Of a stretch of DNA of 64,000 bases, positions 57,164 through 64,000 are shown in pieces. Origin of the DNA: Gallionella sp. (GTDB taxonomy: Bacteria > Pseudomonadota > Gammaproteobacteria > Burkholderiales > Gallionellaceae). Both the position numbers and the translations under genes were made by a program. The notes beneath the pieces are model-generated. The model saw only the letters and a list, made by a program, of their open reading frames with translations, ran no database searches and was not told where the DNA came from. Numbering within the stretch: the first letter of the stretch is position 1; each line of letters opens with the position of its first letter. The stretch lies in NCBI GenBank assembly GCA_028687335.1, contig JAQUAI010000001.1, positions 239,829-303,828 of the forward strand, given 5' to 3'.

Positions 57164-58433
57164 GCAAACCCTCGCTGCCATGTTCGTCCAATGGCCACAG
57201 TTGATGGGCATCTAGCAGCAGGCGATAGCGAGACTCATTGGCATCGAGCCGACTCAGGTTTTCTGCCAGCGAAGATTCCAATGCCAGACGTTGTGCGGTG
57301 AGGCTGTCCGACAAGCTGTTTTCTCCCAGCGCATAGGCTTTTGCAACCAGTTCGGCATTGCTGCGTATGGCTTGTGCGGCAGCGTGAGCCTGTTCCCAAG
57401 TGGCATAGCTCTGTACGGCTTGCGTGTGGGCGGCGTAGATGTCCCCTTCCAAGCGGCGTTTGACGTAAATTTCCTGATCGGCAGCGATATTGGCCTGTTG
57501 TGCGGCACTTTCCGCAGTGACGCTGCGCTGACCAAACGAGATGGGTACGCTGATGTAAATGCCGGTGGACTTTTCGTTTCCTCCCATTTCATTGGCATAG
57601 CGCACGCCTACTGTCGGGTCGGGTAGCTGATCAGCGCGGCTGCGTTGTGCTAAAAGTTGCTGCACCTGGCTTTGCTTTTGAACGACCCCCAGTTCGTGGT
57701 TGTGTGCCAATACTTGCGCTTGCCAGTGGGCGAGATCATGTTCGGTCTCTTGTGGCGTGGCAGCGGGGAGTGCCTCTGGCAAATGAATCGAGGGAAACTG
57801 GCGTGCAAGTTCGTTGGCGGCAAGTTGAGCACGCAGCTCGGCTTGATGTTGCGAAACGCCGGCTTGCGCGGCAGCAGCAAGGGCTTGATTCAATTCCAGA
57901 CGTGGCGCATCGCCCGCTTTGAAACGTTTGTCGGCCATTTTCGCCTGTTGGGTGAGGAGCTCAACTTGTTTTTGCCAGAGTTGTGCTTGCGCGAATTCGC
58001 GTTGCCAGCCAAACCATAGGCGTAGCAACAATCGACCGGCTTCATGGCGAGCATCGCCCAATGCATATTCGGCTCGTTCGACACTGGCGCTACCGATGTC
58101 TTGGTCAATGCCGACTTTATTGAATAAGCGTAGCGGGCGTTCCAATGACACATCCCACTCTTTCAGGCGTTGTCCGGTATTGGCGATGCTTCGCTGCGAC
58201 GAACCTGCACGTAAGTTGAATTCGTAACTGCCGCTATTCCAATTACGCTGATTGACCTGTTCCATACGCAAGCCGCTGGCAGCGTTGAGCACCAGTAGGT
58301 GGCTGTTTAACGCGCTCTCAACTTGGATGCTTGGCGGCAGGTCTGCGTGTTCGCTTGCTTCAACTGCACTGTTGTATAACGTTGCAGTGATCAGTGCGGC
58401 GAGTAGGTAAGGGGATGCTACGGTGCGCTTCAT
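57150..58433 (-). CDS. Outer-membrane efflux protein of a metal RND pump (CzcC/TolC family)
   Basis: A 427-residue TolC-family protein forming the exit duct. The signal peptide ends near VEA-S27. Two TolC-type coiled repeats follow (about 40-220 and 230-415), with VSLERPLRLFNKVGID and SVPISFGQRSV as the strand regions. The start overlaps the DUF3240 stop (ATGA). It works with the CzcA- and CzcB-like proteins encoded upstream. Confidence 0.9.
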   Translation of the reverse strand: MKRTVASPYLLAALITATLYNSAVEASEHADLPPSIQVESALNSHLLVLNAASGLRMEQVNQRNWNSGSYEFNLRAGSSQRSIANTGQRLKEWDVSLERPLRLFNKVGIDQDIGSASVERAEYALGDARHEAGRLLLRLWFGWQREFAQAQLWQKQVELLTQQAKMADKRFKAGDAPRLELNQALAAAAQAGVSQHQAELRAQLAANELARQFPSIHLPEALPAATPQETEHDLAHWQAQVLAHNHELGVVQKQSQVQQLLAQRSRADQLPDPTVGVRYANEMGGNEKSTGIYISVPISFGQRSVTAESAAQQANIAADQEIYVKRRLEGDIYAAHTQAVQSYATWEQAHAAAQAIRSNAELVAKAYALGENSLSDSLTAQRLALESSLAENLSRLDANESRYRLLLDAHQLWPLDEHGSEGLHDHY

Positions 58434-58741
58434 GCCAGCCTCCCAAACTCAATTACCGGTGTGATCCAATAAGCAATCTCGGGATTAGCTTCTTCCTTTT
58501 TAAGATGTGCGATAAGTTGATTGGCATCTTCCAAGTTCATCACGCATACCAGTTGGCGGCGATGTGATCTGCCACGCACCTGTTCGAGCATGGTTGGTAA
58601 TTTTTCTTTTTGGCTGCCCCCCTCAATGCGTGTGAGCGAAAAGCCGCGCACCCATTCAGGGTGTTCGAGCAGGCGATCAACCAAGCGCTCTTCGAGTGAT
58701 TTGTGGCAAACCAGAGTGAGGCAACAATTTAGTTCTTTCAT
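58430..58741 (-). CDS. DUF3240 PII-like protein
   Basis: A 103-residue protein with a ferredoxin-like beta-alpha-beta layout, as in the DUF3240 family found in heavy-metal efflux operons. LTLVCHKSLEERLVDRLLEHPEW and LPTMLEQVRGRSHRRQ are typical. It may bind metal or a nucleotide and adjust the pump, as PII-like proteins do. It overlaps both its neighbours by four bases, so its level is tied to the pump subunits. Confidence 0.85.
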   Translation of the reverse strand: MKELNCCLTLVCHKSLEERLVDRLLEHPEWVRGFSLTRIEGGSQKEKLPTMLEQVRGRSHRRQLVCVMNLEDANQLIAHLKKEEANPEIAYWITPVIEFGRLA

Positions 58742-61700
58742 GCTTTACTCCTCAATTTCTCGATGCCAAAGCGGCGGTATAGGATGGGCAGCATGATTAG
58801 CGTCAATGCGGTTGAGCTGATTAAGCCGCCGGTTACCACGATGGCGAGGGGTTTTTGTATTTCTGAGCCAGGGCCGGTGGCAAACAGTACTGGCAGCAAA
58901 CCGAATGCGGTAATACTGGCTGTCATCAGCACTGGGCGCAGGCGGCGCTTAGCCCCTTCGAAGACGACTTGGGTAATGTCCATACCTTCTGCGTGTAACT
59001 GGTTGAAGTAAGACACCATCACTACGCCATTTAGTACTGCGATACCAAGTAGTGCGATGAAGCCGACCGAGGCGGGAACGGACATGTATTGCCCGCTAAT
59101 CCATAATGCAACCACGCCGCCTATTAGTGCGAACGGGATGTTGGTCAATACGAGTGCGGCCTGACGTACAGAGCCGAAAGTGGCAAACAGCAGCATAAAT
59201 ATCATACCCAAGGCGACAGGGACGACAATCGCCAGTCGTGCTGCGGCTCGCTGTTGGTTCTCGAATTGGCCACCCCAAGTCAGGCTATAGCCTTCGGGTA
59301 GTTTGATCTTTTCCGCGACAGCAGTTTTGGCTTCTTCTACAAAACCAACCAAATCTCGGTCACGAACGTTGCTTTGTACGACGACCATGCGTTGTCCATT
59401 TTCACGATCCACTTTTACAGGGCCATCGGCACGCTCAAGTTTCGCCACGGCTGAAAGCGGAATGCTTTGTCCGCTCGGTAATGGCAAGGTAAGTGCGGCA
59501 AACAGTGCGGGTGATTGCTGAATGTCGCTTTCACCGCGCATGATGAGCGGTGTGCGGCGGGCATCTTCAATGACGGTTCCGATCTGCTGACCTTCTATCT
59601 GGCTGCGTAATGCGGTGCCGATGTCATCCACACTCAGTCCCAAACGGCCCGCTGAAAGGCGATCAATCACAACGCGGTAATACTGCACACCGCTATTTTT
59701 GACCGTGAAAACATCTTCGCTGCCGGGGATACCTTCTAGTAGCGTAACCATTTGTTCGGCAGTTTCGTTAAGCTTATTCAGGTCGGTGCCGAATATCTTA
59801 ATGGCTATATCGCCGCGTGCGCCGGTGAGCATTTCGGAGACGCGCATAGCAATAGGCTGGGTAAAACTGTATTCCACCCCAGGGAAATCATTCATCACGG
59901 TGCGGATGCGGTCGATGATGGCTGACTTGTCTTTTTCTTTCCATTCATCCTGCGGTTTGAGGACGAGGAAGTTATCAGTTTCATTCAATCCCATCGGATC
60001 CAGCCCTAGCTCGTCCGCACCTGCGCGCGACACCATGCCCTTGACTTCGGGCACTTGAGCTAGGATGGCGGCCTGAATGCGTTGATCAATTTCAGCGGTT
60101 TGTGTGATGTTAATCGAAGGCAATTTGGACACTTGCATGATGATGTCGCCTTCGTCCATTTCGGGCATGAATGCTTTGCCGATGAGAGCGTAGACTCCGC
60201 CAGCACAGACCAACATGGCCAATGCGATACTAATCACCTTGCGTTCGTTATCCAGCGCACGTTGCAAAAGCGGGGTATAGATAGCCATTGCCTTGCGTAC
60301 CAGCCACGGTTCGCCATGATCTGCCTCTTTAAGCAAATAAGAGGCCATCATGGGCACGACGGTGAGCGAAAGTAAAAGCGAACCGGCAAGTGCAAAAACG
60401 ATGGTTAACGCAACGGGGATGAATAACTTGCCTTCCAAACCTTGTAGCGTCATCAAAGGAAGGAAAACGATAATGATGATTGCAACCCCTGCGGCAACGG
60501 GCGTAATAACCTCTTTCACTGCGCGATAGATGATGTGCAAATGAGGGATGTGTTCACGTTTGTGAGTTAAATGATTGATGATATTTTCAATCACGACCAC
60601 GGCGGCATCAACTAGCATACCAATGGCAATTGCCAAGCCGCCAAGTGACATCAGATTGGCCGACATGCCGAATTTCTGCATCAGAATAAACGTGAACAAC
60701 ACTGCCAGTGGCAGCGTCAGTGCAACGACAAGCGCGGCACGTAAATTCCCCAAAAAAAGCACGAGTAAAACAACCACCAGAACAATCGCTTCGGTGAGTG
60801 CTTTGGAGACGGTGCCAACGGCGCGCTCCACCAAGCTACCGCGATCATAGAAGACCTCGGTTGTGACTCCCTTGGGAAGAGTGGGGGCAAGTTCGGCCAG
60901 TTTGGCGCGTACACCATTCACAACTTTTTGCGCGTTGGCACCACGTAAGCCCAGAACCAAGCCTTCTACAGCCTCACCTTTGCCGTCCTTGGTGACGGCA
61001 CCGTAGCGAGTCAGGCTACCAACGCGCACGAGTGCAACATCACTAACTCGAACTGGGTTTCCCATGGGGCTAGCCACGACAATATTGCGCACATCTTGCA
61101 AGTTTTGGATGCTGCCTTCGGCGCGAACGAGCAATGCCTCATCTCCGTCATTAATGCGTCCAGCACCATCATTGCGATTGTTGGCTTGTATGGCTTGTTG
61201 CAGAGCAGCAAAGGAAATGCCGTGTGCGGCTAGTGCGTTGTGGTCGGGGACGATTTCAAAGCTGCGTGCAAATCCGCCGAGTGAATTGACATCGGCAACA
61301 CCGGGCAAAGTGCGCAACGCGGGACGAATTGTCCAATCCAGAATCGTGCGACGTTGTTCAAGGGAAATTCCCTCGCCTTCAACCGTGAACATAAACATTT
61401 CACCCAACGGGGTTGTGATGGGTGCTAAGCCGCCCGACGCATCGGATGGTAAGTCTCGCATGGCGTTGCTCAAGCGTTCGGCAACTTGCTGCCTAGCCCA
61501 ATAAATATCGGTGCCATCGACAAAGTCGATAGTAATGTCAGCAATGGCATATTTAGAGATGGAGCGCAGCACGCGCTGATTGGGGATGCCCAACATTTCG
61601 AGTTCGATCGGCGAGACAATGCGCGCCTCAACTTCCTCGGGAGTCATCCCCGGTGCTTTCATGATGATCTTCACTTGCGTGGTGGAGACATCTGGGAATG

Positions 61701-61812
61701 CATCGATAGGCAGTTCGCGGAAGGCAGAGATGCCTGCACCAATCAGTAATAAAGTAAGTGCCGCGGCGAGTAGGCGCTGAGTTAGCGCAAATTCAACGAG
61801 TTTGGATAGCAT
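58738..61812 (-). CDS. Heavy-metal efflux RND transporter, inner-membrane subunit (CusA/CzcA family)
   Basis: The proton-driven pump of a tripartite heavy-metal efflux complex. The 1024 residues have 12 membrane segments and two large periplasmic domains. The proton-relay helix 4 reads AIGMLVDAAVVVIENI, closer to the AIG..VDAA form of Cu/Ag transporters than to the DFG..VDGA form of CzcA, so the metal is uncertain. N-terminal LPIDAFPDVSTTQV and the later GMIFMLLF and GVALLNGVVM-like segments are conserved. It overlaps the CzcB-like stop by one base. Confidence 0.92.
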   Translation of the reverse strand: MLSKLVEFALTQRLLAAALTLLLIGAGISAFRELPIDAFPDVSTTQVKIIMKAPGMTPEEVEARIVSPIELEMLGIPNQRVLRSISKYAIADITIDFVDGTDIYWARQQVAERLSNAMRDLPSDASGGLAPITTPLGEMFMFTVEGEGISLEQRRTILDWTIRPALRTLPGVADVNSLGGFARSFEIVPDHNALAAHGISFAALQQAIQANNRNDGAGRINDGDEALLVRAEGSIQNLQDVRNIVVASPMGNPVRVSDVALVRVGSLTRYGAVTKDGKGEAVEGLVLGLRGANAQKVVNGVRAKLAELAPTLPKGVTTEVFYDRGSLVERAVGTVSKALTEAIVLVVVLLVLFLGNLRAALVVALTLPLAVLFTFILMQKFGMSANLMSLGGLAIAIGMLVDAAVVVIENIINHLTHKREHIPHLHIIYRAVKEVITPVAAGVAIIIIVFLPLMTLQGLEGKLFIPVALTIVFALAGSLLLSLTVVPMMASYLLKEADHGEPWLVRKAMAIYTPLLQRALDNERKVISIALAMLVCAGGVYALIGKAFMPEMDEGDIIMQVSKLPSINITQTAEIDQRIQAAILAQVPEVKGMVSRAGADELGLDPMGLNETDNFLVLKPQDEWKEKDKSAIIDRIRTVMNDFPGVEYSFTQPIAMRVSEMLTGARGDIAIKIFGTDLNKLNETAEQMVTLLEGIPGSEDVFTVKNSGVQYYRVVIDRLSAGRLGLSVDDIGTALRSQIEGQQIGTVIEDARRTPLIMRGESDIQQSPALFAALTLPLPSGQSIPLSAVAKLERADGPVKVDRENGQRMVVVQSNVRDRDLVGFVEEAKTAVAEKIKLPEGYSLTWGGQFENQQRAAARLAIVVPVALGMIFMLLFATFGSVRQAALVLTNIPFALIGGVVALWISGQYMSVPASVGFIALLGIAVLNGVVMVSYFNQLHAEGMDITQVVFEGAKRRLRPVLMTASITAFGLLPVLFATGPGSEIQKPLAIVVTGGLISSTALTLIMLPILYRRFGIEKLRSKA

Positions 61813-62912
61813 TACTCGCCCCCGCCAATTCCCATAGATGCGGATTTGAGTGCCGAAACCCCTTGTACCGCGATACGCTCATCACCTTTCAGTTGGCCTG
61901 TAATGACACTGTTTTGCGCTCCCTCACTCACGACTGTAACGCTTTGCGTGCGAAAACCTTTCTCATTTGCGACATATACCACAGCACGACCAGCCAATCT
62001 GGCGATAGCACTATTGGGAATATTCCATTGCGACATTCCATTGCTACCGGTTTCAATTGTGGCTTCAACAAATTGGCCGGCGCGTAGGTTATCGCTGCCA
62101 TGCAGAATGAGCGCACGCACTAAAACGGTTTGATTACTGCCGCTGAGGCTTCGCCCAACGGCGGTTACTTTTCCGCTGGCTGAGTATGCTGAAATTTGAA
62201 TAGCGGCTCCGCTTTTAATGTCTCGCGCAAGCGCTACGGGAGCTTGTACTTCGAGCGCCAGTGGGTCGAGTTTTGCTATTTTGAAGAGAGCGGTTGCAGC
62301 ATCCAGTCGCTGACCGGCTTCCGCCGACTTTTCAAGAATGACACCATCTATTGGTGCAGTAACTGTCAGCAGGCTATTAATATTTTTGCCCGATTGAATT
62401 TGAGCTATTGCCCCATCCGACATGCCTGCGATACGCAACATTTGCTTGCGTTCGGATAAGGCAGCCTTTGTCTCGGTTGCCATTCCTTGCGTGGCTCGAT
62501 AGCGACTTTCGGAAATGATGCCATCATTCCAAAGCGATTCGTCACGTACCAGATTTTGTTGTGCCAGCTGATTTTGTACGCTGGCTTGCAATAGCCCACG
62601 TTGAGCTTCTGAAACGGCTGCACTTTGCAGGCGAGCTAAGACTTGCCCTTTTTTGACACTATCGCCCACGCCAACTAAGGTTTGCTCAATCATGGCTGGC
62701 AACGGAGTGCTAACAACAAATAATTGTCCGCTGGGTATGACGACTTGAGCGGGGAGTCCGGCAACTTCGCCGGATTGTTTGTTGGGTAAAGGGGATGTAG
62801 TGATTCCCAAGGATTGCCGTTGTTTGTCCGTGAGGGTAATAAGATCACCAGCGAGTACCGCTTGACCAAATAGAGTGAGTGTTAGTGCCGCAATGCTGAT
62901 GCTGTATTTCAT
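61812..62912 (-). CDS. RND efflux membrane-fusion protein (CzcB/CusB family)
   Basis: A 366-residue periplasmic adaptor linking pump and outer-membrane duct. The signal peptide ends near VLA-G22. Lipoyl halves (GDSVKKGQVLARLQSA and LTVTAPIDGVILEK), a helical hairpin (about 110-165) and a beta-barrel (about 205-300) are visible. There is no N-terminal metal-binding domain like that of CusB. It follows the His-rich gene by 74 bp. Confidence 0.92.
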   Translation of the reverse strand: MKYSISIAALTLTLFGQAVLAGDLITLTDKQRQSLGITTSPLPNKQSGEVAGLPAQVVIPSGQLFVVSTPLPAMIEQTLVGVGDSVKKGQVLARLQSAAVSEAQRGLLQASVQNQLAQQNLVRDESLWNDGIISESRYRATQGMATETKAALSERKQMLRIAGMSDGAIAQIQSGKNINSLLTVTAPIDGVILEKSAEAGQRLDAATALFKIAKLDPLALEVQAPVALARDIKSGAAIQISAYSASGKVTAVGRSLSGSNQTVLVRALILHGSDNLRAGQFVEATIETGSNGMSQWNIPNSAIARLAGRAVVYVANEKGFRTQSVTVVSEGAQNSVITGQLKGDERIAVQGVSALKSASMGIGGGE

Positions 62913-62986
62913 GATAATTTTCCGTGGTAGCTACAACGTAAGGTTACTCTGCCAAAGCTGGCGGGTATTTTTTAGTTAGGACTAAA

Positions 62987-63340
62987 TTATCTTATGGATA
63001 TGGGCGGAGCTTGAGTAGGTGGGCGGAAGTGGGTACGCCTGTTCTTTAGGGGGTGAAGGGCTCTGAAAGCGTTATGTGCCAATGACGTCGGATGAGGTGA
63101 GGGAGCTAATGTGTTGTAGCTCGACTGCGGCAGTATTGAGTCCTGTTGGCGACTGGGACCATTTTGCTCCTCAATGAAAGCACTATTATTTTGGGATAAA
63201 GCTGTATTTTCAGAGTGTGGGGGGGCTGCGTGAACATAGCGGTACTCTGAGTCACTATCACCATGGATATGTGCATGAGTTAACGGCGACAGGCACTGAA
63301 GCAAAATGAAAATGATGAAATATATGTTCCGTAAGGTCAT
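62987..63340 (-). CDS. Histidine-containing exported protein at the head of the metal RND operon
   Basis: A 117-residue predicted periplasmic protein. A hydrophobic signal segment (residues 5-20) ends near THA-H. The mature part begins HIHGDSDSEYRYVHAAPPH, with several His residues able to bind metal, then a Ser/Gln/Pro-rich, disordered tail (Pro-Thr-His-Phe-Arg). No family is recognised; similar small His-containing proteins often precede czc or cus genes. The function is inferred from position and composition. Confidence 0.5.
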   Translation of the reverse strand: MTLRNIYFIIFILLQCLSPLTHAHIHGDSDSEYRYVHAAPPHSENTALSQNNSAFIEEQNGPSRQQDSILPQSSYNTLAPSPHPTSLAHNAFRALHPLKNRRTHFRPPTQAPPISIR

Positions 63341-63520
63341 CGGCTATTTATATTGGAAGGAGTTTCGTTTGATTTGCAGATTCTACCGCTGTCATAGACG
63401 GAATGGTTGAACAAGCTGCCTTGGGGTTAGCGCCAACTCTTAGAGCTTATAGGGGAGTGACATTGGAGCCTCGGGTTGGTTCAATACATCGGCGCATAAT
63501 CTAAAAAATGCAGAAATGGA

Positions 63521-63549
63521 TTGACGTGGTGATCTTCGCTTGCTATAGT
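63521..63549 (+). promoter_or_regulatory. Sigma-70 promoter of the initiator tRNA
   Basis: TTGACG (63521-63526), a 17-bp spacer and TATAGT (63544-63549), 16 bp before the tRNA. The 180 bases before this, from the His-rich gene, hold no recognised gene. Confidence 0.82.
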
Positions 63550-63565
63550 CTTCCTCCTTCGCTGA

Positions 63566-63642
<77 letters not shown>

Positions 63643-63679
63643 AAAGTTTTTACAGTGAGGAAATATTTTGAAGGGGCGC

Positions 63680-63707
63680 TTGACGAAATAATTTTCATCG
63701 TTAGAAT
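63680..63707 (+). promoter_or_regulatory. Upstream promoter of the rRNA operon leader (P1)
   Basis: TTGACG (63680-63685), a 16-bp spacer and TAGAAT (63702-63707), followed by the GC-rich discriminator GCGCGCC. A related downstream promoter lies 145 bp away. Confidence 0.7.
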
Positions 63708-63824
63708 GCGCGCCTCTTTGCTGCTAAGCAGTTGAGTTTGCCGACAGTAGGTGGCAGTAAAAGCGTGGAATTGAAGGCTTTAGAGACGAAAGAGAAGTTG
63801 TTTCAAAAGTATTTCAAAAATAGG

Positions 63825-63852
63825 TTGACGAAAGTTTTTCAGTCCCTATAAT
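63825..63852 (+). promoter_or_regulatory. Downstream promoter of the rRNA operon leader (P2)
   Basis: TTGACG (63825-63830), a 16-bp spacer and a consensus TATAAT (63847-63852), then GCGCACC. It shares the flanking pattern of P1, including CTCTT.GCTGCT. A GC-rich discriminator is usual in stringently controlled stable-RNA promoters. Confidence 0.85.
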
Positions 63853-64000
63853 GCGCACCTCTTCGCTGCTGATGCAGCTGCTCTTTAACAAAACAGACAA
63901 ACAACCGACGAGTGTAGGTGCTTGGTTTTTTGGGAAGTTTCTGGTGTCTTAGGGCATTAGGAATGACTTTAAAAAATATAGTAGTACCTTACACAAAGTC
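63853..64000 (+). other. Leader of an rRNA operon with boxA; 16S gene begins past the window
   Basis: TGCTCTTTAACA (63879-63890) is a boxA antitermination element. It follows a small hairpin GCTGC-TGAT-GCAGC (63866-63879). The remaining 110 bases are AT-rich and lack recognisable 16S sequence, so the rRNA should start soon after base 64000. Confidence 0.82.

Overview
The window reads as a continuous stretch of bacterial chromosome with dense housekeeping genes, short intergenic gaps and many ATGA-type overlaps. Gene content points to a betaproteobacterium, most likely order Nitrosomonadales and possibly close to the Gallionellaceae. The reasons are the CheY/CheZ pair, a single LolC-type permease with LolD, an RpfE-like protein, a DUF3240 heavy-metal RND operon, an EpsL-like outer-membrane protein in the exopolysaccharide cluster, and LapG/LapD. 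This placement is inferred from family content only. No phage, insertion sequence or CRISPR array was seen.

Region 1 (1-5.5 kb): the 5' part of proS, an rppH / CBS-domain / PEGA-lipoprotein operon, then coaBC-dut divergent from radC. Region 2 (5.5-10.5 kb): a two-gene unit encoding a TPR plus beta-barrel outer-membrane protein (Slam/DUF560-like) and a 1110-residue exported protein with a FecR domain and three tandem domains that resemble TbpB-type barrels. This is the best candidate here for a poorly described system, a type XI secretion-like pair with a soluble cargo. Region 3 (10.5-24.7 kb): purB, trxB-smr, mltB, an NlpC/P60 peptidase, a stand-alone secretin-like protein, comEC, an LprI-like protein, a DUF2062 protein, a 37-residue membrane peptide, cheY-cheZ, lolC-lolD and an RpfE-like protein.

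Region 4 (24.7-41.6 kb): an MscS channel fused to a cyclic-nucleotide domain, accA-tilS, a hemerythrin, the ribF-ileS-lspA-ispH-thiO operon, four tRNAs (Thr, Val, Ala, Glu), gltX, rnhB, a CopD-like protein, copA, and a DUF3365 cytochrome preceded by a DUF2892 protein. Region 5 (41.6-43.8 kb): mtnP, a class II aldolase and apt, which together look like a methylthioadenosine salvage unit. Codon use changes sharply inside mtnP.

Region 6 (43.9-56.1 kb): an exopolysaccharide cluster (WcaJ-like transferase, O-antigen ligase/polymerase, EpsL-like barrel, Wza-like export protein, Wzc-like kinase, CpsB-type phosphatase, TPR-like membrane protein), a secreted glycine-rich protein, and LapG/LapD. Three of the polysaccharide genes carry uninterrupted runs of 9-10 G in frame, a possible phase-variation signature. 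Region 7 (56.1-63.3 kb): on the minus strand, a heavy-metal RND operon (His-rich exported protein, CzcB, CzcA, DUF3240, CzcC) running into a SemiSWEET and a methyltransferase. Region 8 (63.5-64 kb): initiator tRNA without an encoded CCA, then two tandem strong promoters and a boxA-containing leader of an rRNA operon whose 16S gene should begin beyond the window.
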